A stretch of DNA of 64,000 bases from Ralstonia wenshanensis (lineage in GTDB: Bacteria; Pseudomonadota; Gammaproteobacteria; Burkholderiales; Burkholderiaceae). How positions within the stretch are numbered: position 1 is the first letter of the stretch; each line of letters starts with the position of its first letter. Below the pieces are notes generated by a model, which saw nothing but the letters and a program-made list of their open reading frames with translations, searched no databases and was not told where the DNA came from. The stretch spans positions 1,798,001 through 1,862,000 of the forward strand of contig NZ_CP076413.1 in the NCBI RefSeq assembly GCF_021173085.1, in the 5' to 3' direction. This document shows, one piece after another, positions 57,777-64,000 of this stretch. Position numbers and translations under genes: made by a program.

Positions 57777-58445
57777 TTAGGGATTGGCCGGAGCCGGGGC
57801 CGGCGCGTTGCCGCCAGCGGGCACCTTCTCGCCGATCATCGTGCCGTCGGTCGGCGTGGCCGGCAGCGGCTTGACGTCGTTCTCCTTGCCCTTGACGACC
57901 ACCGGCTTGGTTGCCGCGTCAGTCAAAAATTCCATCACGCGCATCAGCGCTTCCGGCGGGTTCTGACGCTTGACCTGGGTGTGGAAGGAGTACTTGGCAC
58001 GCGTGTCGGTACTGCGGGTCTGCTCCGACTTGTGCGAGGCGCGGCCCGACACCGACACACTGAACGGGCCCCAGCCGAGCTTCGCCTGGAACGACCCTTC
58101 CGCCTCGGTGCTGGACGACGATTTCTCCGACTGCGAAATCTCCAGCTCGAAGTCGATCGTGCCTTCTTCGATGGCGATCACCGGATGCACGACCGCGCAC
58201 AGCAGCGGAATGCGCATCGTCTTCTGGATCGTGCCCTGCGACACGCCCTTCTCGTCGACGATGGTTTCGTCGTAGTCAAATTGCACCGCAACGGCTTTGC
58301 CGTTCTGAATACACACCTGCAGCAGAAAATCCGCATAGGATTTTGCCGCCGAGGTTTGCGCTGCGATCATTGCCTGCAGCGGCGCAGAGATCATCTTGTC
58401 GATCGGCAGCGCATTGATAACCGACCCGATAAGTCCGTTGTCCAT
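57777..58445 (-). CDS. DUF2589 protein, first paralogue
   Basis: The 222-residue protein has the DUF2589 layout. It has an N-terminal helix pair (IDKMISAPLQAMIAAQTSAAKSYADFLLQ), the RIPLLCAVVHPVIAIEEGTIDFELEIS beta region and a Ser-rich, Lys-rich stretch (SEKSSSSTEAEGSFQAKLG). The R-D-R-K segment and the NPPEALMRVMEFLTDA helix come last. The C-terminal tail is Pro/Ala-rich. The family has no established function. It is the first gene of a four-gene run toward lysozyme and has a strong GAGGAG ribosome site. The divergent regulator lies 248 bases away. Confidence 0.85.
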   Translation of the reverse strand: MDNGLIGSVINALPIDKMISAPLQAMIAAQTSAAKSYADFLLQVCIQNGKAVAVQFDYDETIVDEKGVSQGTIQKTMRIPLLCAVVHPVIAIEEGTIDFELEISQSEKSSSSTEAEGSFQAKLGWGPFSVSVSGRASHKSEQTRSTDTRAKYSFHTQVKRQNPPEALMRVMEFLTDAATKPVVVKGKENDVKPLPATPTDGTMIGEKVPAGGNAPAPAPANP

Positions 58446-58652
58446 TTAAAACTCCTCACATTGAATTATTTGGACGCACAGGTTTGTGTGCCCGAATCCA
58501 AAGTAAGAGTTTTTTCTGCGGGGTTCGATGCCTCGAAAGTCCCAGCCAAGGCCACGGAACAGCGGCCCAGTACGTGGCGATAGGCTGCCCGTGACTTTCG
58601 GCACTGAACTTCCGTTTCAATGCATCCGGATCGATCCCGCTCTACAAAATAA

Positions 58653-58665
58653 TCGGTTTCACCGA
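58653..58665. promoter_or_regulatory. small dyad before the response regulator gene
   Basis: TCGGT-TTC-ACCGA is a perfect 5-bp dyad in the divergent promoter region, 29 bases before the regulator ATG. LuxR-type HTH dimers bind short dyads of this size. It is a candidate only. Confidence 0.35.
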
Positions 58666-58693
58666 AAACAATTAACTGAAGTACGAGGGGTCG

Positions 58694-59353
58694 ATGAATA
58701 TTCTGGTAATCGATAGCTTGCCGCTTTTTGCGGCAGGTGTGTCCAATGTATTGAATGCACTCGACGCGCAGGGTGTGTTTATCGATACTCACTACGCCGA
58801 GCAAATCGGACCGGCTTGCAGGCAAGCCGAACCCAGCGCTGTCGTGATGGAATGGAGCGCACAGGATGACGACGCACGGCAGCGCCTGTCGGAGTTGAAA
58901 GCGGTGTTGCCGGAAGTGCCTGTGCTGTTGACGGTGCAAGCGGTCGGCCGGCACGTGGTGGGCGATGCGCTGCGCTTTGGCGCGGCCGGCGTGGTCGACC
59001 GGCAGGCCACGGCCGACGTTCTGCTCGAAGCCCTGCAACGCATTACCTCGGGCGCGGTCTACTTGCCGCCCATCAGCAATCTCTCACCCGACGATCCGCG
59101 CCAAAGCCTGGGAGAAAGTCCGGTCGAACTCTGGCGCCGGCTCACGCCGCGGCAGCATGAGGTGCTGCAACTGCTTGCAGAGGGTAAATCCAACAAGCAA
59201 ATCTGTCGCGTGCTGAACGTGGCCGAGGGCACCATCAAGAACCATCTGTACGCGCTGTTCCGGCAGATTGGCGTCAACAACCGGACTGAGGCCGCGCTCT
59301 GGCTCTCGCGCTGCAAGGCGAGCCTGGTCCGCGTGCAGATGTGCGCGATGTAG
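58694..59353 (+). CDS. NarL/FixJ-type response regulator with a degenerate receiver
   Basis: The 219-residue protein has a receiver-like domain (about 1-120) and a LuxR-type HTH (about 148-205, LTPRQHEVLQLLAEGKSNKQI and VAEGTIKNHLYALFRQIGV). The acceptor Asp is replaced by E53 (AVVMEW), the first acidic pair is reduced to D7, and the conserved late Lys is missing (GVVDRQA). It may therefore act without phosphorylation, as a constitutive or ligand-controlled regulator. No histidine kinase gene is adjacent. It is divergent from the DUF2589-lysozyme run and is its likely regulator. Confidence 0.9.
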   Translation: MNILVIDSLPLFAAGVSNVLNALDAQGVFIDTHYAEQIGPACRQAEPSAVVMEWSAQDDDARQRLSELKAVLPEVPVLLTVQAVGRHVVGDALRFGAAGVVDRQATADVLLEALQRITSGAVYLPPISNLSPDDPRQSLGESPVELWRRLTPRQHEVLQLLAEGKSNKQICRVLNVAEGTIKNHLYALFRQIGVNNRTEAALWLSRCKASLVRVQMCAM

Positions 59354-59526
59354 CGGCGCCCGCCTCCACTCGCCCGTGGCAGCCGGCCGCCTCGTCGGAG
59401 GCTACGGGCCCCAGGCTTCGCCCCAGTGAAAACACCGAGCAGACTCCATTGCATTCACGCAACCACGCCATACACTGCTTGGAAGGCAGCGCACGGTGCA
59501 TCGCCGTTTTTTCATGGAGGCCGCCC

Positions 59527-59805
59527 ATGGAGATCATCGAATTCCACACCAGCCCACCACGCTACTGCGCCGCGGATCTCACCCTCACCTGCACCGCCAG
59601 CGTCGACGGCGCCCCCGCGTGCTATGCAGTGACGGCTGAAGCGCTCGAAGAGCATTTCGGCGCACGGTCGTGGCGGCGGGAAGATCTGCTGCAAGCGATG
59701 GAAACCCACCGTGGCACGATCGAAGACATGGCGCGCTCGCTGTTCAAGCTGACCGACTCGCACAACATCGTGCTGCGCAGCGGCCATTTCCGCTTCGGGA
59801 TGTAG
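59527..59805 (+). CDS. small DUF1488-like protein
   Basis: The 92-residue product (MEIIEFHTSPPRYCAADL start) resembles DUF1488 proteins. These are small acidic proteins with the pattern VDGAPACYAVTAEALEEHFGA, an RSWRREDLLQAMETHRGTIEDMA helix and a C-terminal strand. They have no known function and often sit near regulators. A GGAGG lies just before the ATG at 59527. A terminator follows 50 bases after the stop. Confidence 0.75.
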   Translation: MEIIEFHTSPPRYCAADLTLTCTASVDGAPACYAVTAEALEEHFGARSWRREDLLQAMETHRGTIEDMARSLFKLTDSHNIVLRSGHFRFGM

Positions 59806-59855
59806 CTGCGCAGTGAGCAGCATGGCCGACATCTACGTCTGCCGCGAACAAAAAG

Positions 59856-59878
59856 AAGGCCAGCGCAAAGCTGGCCTT
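59856..59878. terminator. bidirectional terminator between the DUF1488 and spoVR genes
   Basis: AAGGCCAGC and GCTGGCCTT form a perfect 9-bp stem around GCAAA. A T-rich run (TTCTTTTTG) lies on the - strand side, so it mainly serves the spoVR operon. Confidence 0.82.
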
Positions 59879-59895
59879 GTGGAAGCAGGCGCGGG

Positions 59896-61404
59896 CTAAT
59901 CAGGCTTGCACTCGTGCTTCATCTCGCGGCGCCCGTCTTCGTAGACCACCTCCAGCCGGCATGTGAAGCCCCATAGGCGTACGACGTGCCGCAGCATCTC
60001 TTCGTAGTTCGGCCCAAGCGGGCGGCGGTTGCTCTGCAGGTGACGCAGCGTCAATGAGCGATCGCCGCCCACGTCCACGTTGGTCACCTGGATGTTGGGC
60101 TCGATGTTTGAGAGGTCGTACTGCCCTGCCAACAACTCGCGGATCTTGCGATAGCCATCGTCGTCATGGATGGCGGTGACGCGCAGCCTCGCGTCGCGGT
60201 CGTCGTCGAGCACGGAGAACAGCTTCAGCTCACGGATCACGCGCGGCGACAGGAACTGCAGCAGGAAGCTCTCGTCCTTGAAGTTACGCATGGCGAAGTC
60301 GAGCGTCTTCTGCCAATCACTGCCGGCAATCTCGGGCGCCCAGCGGTAGTCCTCTTCGTCAGGGGATTCGCAAATGCGCCGGATGTCCTGGAACATCAGG
60401 AAACCCAGCGTGTACGGGTTCAAGCCGCTGTAGTACGGGCTGTTGAACGGCGGCTGGTAGATCACGTTGGTATGCGCCTGCAGCAGCTCGAGCATGAACG
60501 CATCGTTGACGAGTTTCTCGTCGTAGAGCTTGTGCAGGATGGTGTAGTGCCAGAACGTGGCCCAGCCTTCGTTCATCACCTTGGTCTGCCGCTGCGGATA
60601 GAAGTACTGCGCGATCTTGCGCACGATGCGCACGATCTCTCGTTGCCACGGCTGCAACTTGGGCGCGTTCTTCTCGATGAAGTACAGCAGGTTCTCTTCC
60701 GGCTCCGGCGGGAACTGCGGATCGGGCTCCGGGGCATCGTCGGCAGTTGCCAGCGCGCGTGCGCGGTGCGTGGGCAGCGTACGCCACAGGTCGTTCACCT
60801 GTGCTTCAAGATATTTCTCGCGCTCCGCCTGGCGTGCCTGCTCCTCGTTGATCGACAGCTTCTTGGGCCGCCGATAACGATCGACCCCGTAGTTCTGTAA
60901 CGCATGGCAGGAGTCGAGCAGCAGTTCCACCTCCTGCTCACCGTAGCGCTGCTCGCATTCGGCCACGTAGTTCTTGGCGAAAAGCAGGTAATCGACGATG
61001 GCGTCAGCGTTCGTCCACGTGCGGAACAGGTAGTTTCCCTTGAAGAAGGAGTTGTGGCCGTAGCAGGCATGCGCGATGGTCAGCGCCTGCATCGGCATCG
61101 TGTTCTCCTCCATCAGATAGGCAATGCAGGGGTTCGAGTTGATGACAATCTCGTAGGCCAGCCCCATGAGGCCGCGCTGGTAGCCGCGCTCCGATGCAAG
61201 GAAGTGCTTGCCGTAAGACCAATGGTTGTAGCCCAGCGGCAGGCCGGACGACGCATAGGCATCCAGCATCTGCTCGGCGGTGATGATCTCGATCTGGTTC
61301 GGATAGGTGTCCAGGCCGAAATCTGCGGCAATCTGGGCGATGCTTTGGTCGTAGCGCCTGATCAGCTCGAAGGTCCATTCCGAGCCCGTAGATAGGTAGG
61401 CCAT
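59896..61404 (-). CDS. ycgB: SpoVR family protein (YcgB)
   Basis: The 502-residue protein is the proteobacterial SpoVR/YcgB homologue. It has the Trp-rich start GSEWTFELIRRYDQSIAQIAADFGLDTYPNQIE, the NEGWATFWHYTILH segment (about 265-279) and LNPYTLGFLMFQDIRR. Its molecular role is unclear; it is expressed in stationary phase with yeaG-yeaH in E. coli. It follows yeaH after 118 bases on the same strand. The ATG at 61404 gives the normal length; the frame continues upstream without a conserved sequence. Confidence 0.93.
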   Translation of the reverse strand: MAYLSTGSEWTFELIRRYDQSIAQIAADFGLDTYPNQIEIITAEQMLDAYASSGLPLGYNHWSYGKHFLASERGYQRGLMGLAYEIVINSNPCIAYLMEENTMPMQALTIAHACYGHNSFFKGNYLFRTWTNADAIVDYLLFAKNYVAECEQRYGEQEVELLLDSCHALQNYGVDRYRRPKKLSINEEQARQAEREKYLEAQVNDLWRTLPTHRARALATADDAPEPDPQFPPEPEENLLYFIEKNAPKLQPWQREIVRIVRKIAQYFYPQRQTKVMNEGWATFWHYTILHKLYDEKLVNDAFMLELLQAHTNVIYQPPFNSPYYSGLNPYTLGFLMFQDIRRICESPDEEDYRWAPEIAGSDWQKTLDFAMRNFKDESFLLQFLSPRVIRELKLFSVLDDDRDARLRVTAIHDDDGYRKIRELLAGQYDLSNIEPNIQVTNVDVGGDRSLTLRHLQSNRRPLGPNYEEMLRHVVRLWGFTCRLEVVYEDGRREMKHECKPD

Positions 61405-61522
61405 GCTCGTTCCCGTTGGTCCATCACACAGGGTCACAGGTGGCGTGCTCGCCATGGCACACGCTGCCTCTGCACGGCGGCAGTGCCCTGCTGGGAGCAA
61501 CCTGCTGCAGCCCGATCAGCAA

Positions 61523-62785
61523 TCAGGCCGCGCGCTTCTGAAACAGCTCGTGCAACACCGGATAGATTTCGTCCGCCTTGAGAATGCGCTGCATCGCGAA
61601 GTTGTCTTGCCCAGCCTTCAACGTAAGATACTCCTCCCACAGGTTCTGCGGCTCCGTGGAGACCACCTCAACATAGGCGTAGTACTGAGTCAGCGGCAGG
61701 ATCGACTCGCGCAGGATCTTGGCGCACAGCTCTGAGTCCCCAGCCCAGTTATCTCCATCCGAAGCCTGCGCGCAGTAGATGTTCCATTGGCTGGGCGAAT
61801 AGCGCTCCTGGATCACTTCCGCCATCAGCTTGAGTGCGCTCGACACAACAGTGCCGCCCGACTCGCGGGAGTGGAAAAAATCCTCCTCATCCACCTCCTT
61901 GGCCACCGTGTGGTGGCGGATGAAGACGACGTCGATCCGTTCGTAGTTCCGCTTCAGGAACAGATACAGCAACATGAAGAAGCGTTTGGCCAGGTCCTTG
62001 CGCGACTCGTCCATCGAGCCGGACACGTCCATCACGCAGAACATCACCGCCTGCGCCTGCGGCCGCTTGCGCAGCACGCGATTGTTGTAGCGCAGGTCGA
62101 GCTTTTCAATGAACGGCACGCGATCAAGGCAGGAGCGCAGATGGCGCATCTCCTTCATCAGCTCCTGCGCGCGTACGCTGTAAGGGCCGTCGTTTTCCAG
62201 TTCTTCGTTGTACTGGCCTTCCAGCTCATGCAGCCGACGTTGATATGGGCTGGACAACGCAATGCGGCGACCGAGCGAGCTACGCATCGTCCGCAGAATC
62301 GACAGGTTGGACGGTGTGCCGTCGAGTGAGAACCCCGCGCGCACCTTGCGCACCTCCGCGATCTTGGCAAGGCTGCGCTTGGCGAGATCGGGCAACGCCA
62401 TGTCTTCGAAAAAGAAGTTGAGAAAGTCCTCGCGCGAGAGCGTGAAGATGAAATCGTCTTCGCCCTCGCCCGAGTCGCTGGCCTGCGAGCCTGAACCGCC
62501 GCTGCCCTGCTGCGGGCGGTCGAAGCTGTCACCGCGAATGAACTCTTTGTTGCCCGGGTGAACGCCTTCTCGGCGCCCGCCCGAGCCGTGGTGGAACATG
62601 GGCTCGGAGATGTCCTTGACCGGAATGGACACCTGCCCGCTCTGCTCGATGTCCATGATCTTGCGACCCGTCACCGCCTTGGCCACCGCGCGGCGGATCT
62701 GGTCTCGGTAACGCTTGATGAAGCGTTGCTTGTTGACGGTGCTCTTGCCGCCACCGTTCTCCCGCCGATCGATGATCGTGCCCAT
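61523..62785 (-). CDS. yeaH: YeaH/DUF444 protein with VWA-like domain
   Basis: The 420-residue protein starts with IDRRENGGGKSTVNKQRF and has a disordered Gly/Ser-rich stretch (about 65-110). The C-terminal von Willebrand A-like domain has the MIDAS motif MDVSGSMDES near 250. DUF444 proteins work with the PrkA-type kinase YeaG in stationary phase and nitrogen stress; the mechanism is not settled. It lies between prkA and ycgB in the conserved three-gene order. Confidence 0.94.
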   Translation of the reverse strand: MGTIIDRRENGGGKSTVNKQRFIKRYRDQIRRAVAKAVTGRKIMDIEQSGQVSIPVKDISEPMFHHGSGGRREGVHPGNKEFIRGDSFDRPQQGSGGSGSQASDSGEGEDDFIFTLSREDFLNFFFEDMALPDLAKRSLAKIAEVRKVRAGFSLDGTPSNLSILRTMRSSLGRRIALSSPYQRRLHELEGQYNEELENDGPYSVRAQELMKEMRHLRSCLDRVPFIEKLDLRYNNRVLRKRPQAQAVMFCVMDVSGSMDESRKDLAKRFFMLLYLFLKRNYERIDVVFIRHHTVAKEVDEEDFFHSRESGGTVVSSALKLMAEVIQERYSPSQWNIYCAQASDGDNWAGDSELCAKILRESILPLTQYYAYVEVVSTEPQNLWEEYLTLKAGQDNFAMQRILKADEIYPVLHELFQKRAA

Positions 62786-62839
62786 GTGACTGCCCTCGAT
62801 TGGAAGTTCGCTGGGTGTCCTTGCCCTCTCCTGACCTCC

Positions 62840-64000
62840 TTACGATGACTTCCTGACGCGCAGATACCACTCGACCAGCAAACGCACCTGCTTCTGGGTG
62901 TAGCCCTTCTCCACCATGCGGTTGACGAAGTTCTCGTGCTTCTCCTTGTCGTCATGCGACGACTTGGCATTGAACGAGATCACGGGCAGCAGATCCTCCG
63001 TGGTCGAGAACATCCGCTTCTCGATCACCGCGCGCAGCTTCTCGTAGCTCGTCCAGACCGGGTTCTTGCCTCCGTTCTTGGCCCGCGCGCGCAGCACGAA
63101 ATTGACGATCTCGTTGCGGAAATCCTTCGGATTGGAAATGCCCGCCGGTTTTTCCACCTTTTCCAGCTCGTCGTTCAATGCGCTGCGATCGAGAATTTCG
63201 CCGGTGTTAGGGTCGCGATATTCCTGGTCCTGAATCCACAGGTCGGCAAACACCACGTAGCGGTCGAAGATGTTCTGCCCATACTCTGAATAGGACTCCA
63301 GATACGAGGTCTGGATCTCCTTGCCGATGAACTCCACGTACGGCGACGTGAGGTATTCCTTGATGTAGGACATCAGCTTGGATTCCGTCTCCGGCGGGAA
63401 CTGCTCGCGTTCGATCTGCTGCTCGAGCACGTACAACAAGTGCACCGGATTGGCCGCCACCTCCGTCCCATCGAAGTTGAACACCTTCGAGAGCACCTTG
63501 AAGGCAAAGCGCGTCGACAAGCCTGTCATGCCCTCGTCGATGCCGGCAAAGTCGCGGTATTCCTGATATGACTTCGCTTTCGGGTCGACATCTTTCAGGC
63601 TCTCGCCGTCGTACACACGCATCTTCGAAAAGATGTTGGAATTCTCGGGCTCCTTGATACGCGTGAGCACCGCGAACTGCGCCATCATCTTCAGCGTGTT
63701 CGGCGCGCACGGCGCGGCCGCAAGCGAGCTGTTGCGCAGCAACTTGTCGTAGATCTTCACCTCGTCCGACACGCGCAGGCAATACGGCACCTTGACGATG
63801 TAGATGCGATCAAGGAACGCCTCGTTGTTGCGATCGGACTTGAAGCTCTGCCACTCCGCCTCGTTCGAGTGCGCCAGGATGACGCCATCGAACGGGATCG
63901 CGCCAAAGCCCTCCGTACCCTTGTAGTTGCCTTCCTGCGTGGCCGTCAGCAGCGGGTGCAAGACCTTGATCGGCGCCTTGAACATCTCGACGAATTCAAG
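62840..64000 (-). CDS. prkA: PrkA-family serine protein kinase YeaG (N-terminus beyond window)
   Basis: About 387 C-terminal residues are visible. They cover the end of the AAA-like region (MFKAPIKVLHPLLTATQEGNY, then FDGVILAHSNEAEWQSF) and the PrkA C-terminal domain, with RKIPYCLRVSDEVKIY-like text (VPYCLRVSDEVKIYDKLL) and VIEKRMFSTTEDLLPVISF. The reading frame is open through base 64000 with LEFVE before the first visible Met, so that Met is internal. Full-length YeaG has about 640 residues. The gene leads the yeaG-yeaH-ycgB operon. Confidence 0.95.
   Translation of the reverse strand, partial: LEFVEMFKAPIKVLHPLLTATQEGNYKGTEGFGAIPFDGVILAHSNEAEWQSFKSDRNNEAFLDRIYIVKVPYCLRVSDEVKIYDKLLRNSSLAAAPCAPNTLKMMAQFAVLTRIKEPENSNIFSKMRVYDGESLKDVDPKAKSYQEYRDFAGIDEGMTGLSTRFAFKVLSKVFNFDGTEVAANPVHLLYVLEQQIEREQFPPETESKLMSYIKEYLTSPYVEFIGKEIQTSYLESYSEYGQNIFDRYVVFADLWIQDQEYRDPNTGEILDRSALNDELEKVEKPAGISNPKDFRNEIVNFVLRARAKNGGKNPVWTSYEKLRAVIEKRMFSTTEDLLPVISFNAKSSHDDKEKHENFVNRMVEKGYTQKQVRLLVEWYLRVRKSS

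Noticed and set aside
56452-58445. Prophage remnant around the lysozyme
   Set aside because: No other phage gene, attachment repeat or integrase is visible, and base composition matches the surroundings.

Overview
The window is a GC-rich, gene-dense stretch of a betaproteobacterial chromosome, most likely Ralstonia or a close member of the Burkholderiaceae. The evidence is the block glmM-folP-ftsH-rlmE-yhbY-greA-carB-carA beside a complete pstSCAB-phoU-phoB-phoR locus, a T6SS cluster with TagJ, and an AcdS/AcdR pair. The species cannot be fixed from the sequence alone. No insertion sequence, prophage or CRISPR array was found.

Layout. 1-7.9 kb: part of a type VI secretion cluster, with clpV/tssH (cut by the window edge) divergent from a tagK-like gene, tagJ, tssE, tssF, tssG and tssA. 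8-24.9 kb: an accessory metabolic region made of regulator/target pairs: alcohol dehydrogenase with an AraC regulator; a cysteine desulfurase-DUF442 fusion with an Lrp regulator; ACC deaminase (acdS) with AcdR and a pyruvate-dehydrogenase-E1-like enzyme; an OYE-family reductase with a MerR regulator; a LysE exporter with a LysG/ArgP regulator; and a persulfide module (blh, bigR, tauE). A 273-bp array of 21-bp repeats follows the E1 gene. 24.9-37.5 kb: tRNA-Pro(UGG), sixA, then a phosphate block (olsB, ppx, ppk, phoR, phoB, phoU, pstB, pstA, pstC, pstS). Textbook PhoB boxes stand before pstS and olsB. 37.5-55.9 kb: mostly housekeeping genes (glmM, folP, ftsH, rlmE, yhbY, greA, carB, leuE-like, carA, prpE, mltD, gloB, a methyltransferase, rnhA). 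55.9-59.8 kb: an unusual cassette of two DUF2589 paralogues, a GH24 lysozyme and a secreted protein, divergent from a response regulator whose phospho-acceptor Asp is replaced. 59.9-64 kb: spoVR/ycgB, yeaH and prkA/yeaG (cut by the window edge).

How they fit together. AcdS makes 2-oxobutyrate, the adjacent E1 is a good candidate for its oxidation, and prpE 33 kb away can activate propionate. BigR, Blh and TauE form a sulfide/persulfide detoxification unit; the DUF442 domain that some Blh proteins carry is here fused to a cysteine desulfurase 10 kb away. The Pho block joins Pi uptake, polyphosphate turnover and ornithine-lipid synthesis under one regulator. The best candidate for an undescribed system is the DUF2589-lysozyme cassette at 55.9-59.4 kb; the 21-bp repeat array at 16.8 kb is the second most puzzling element.
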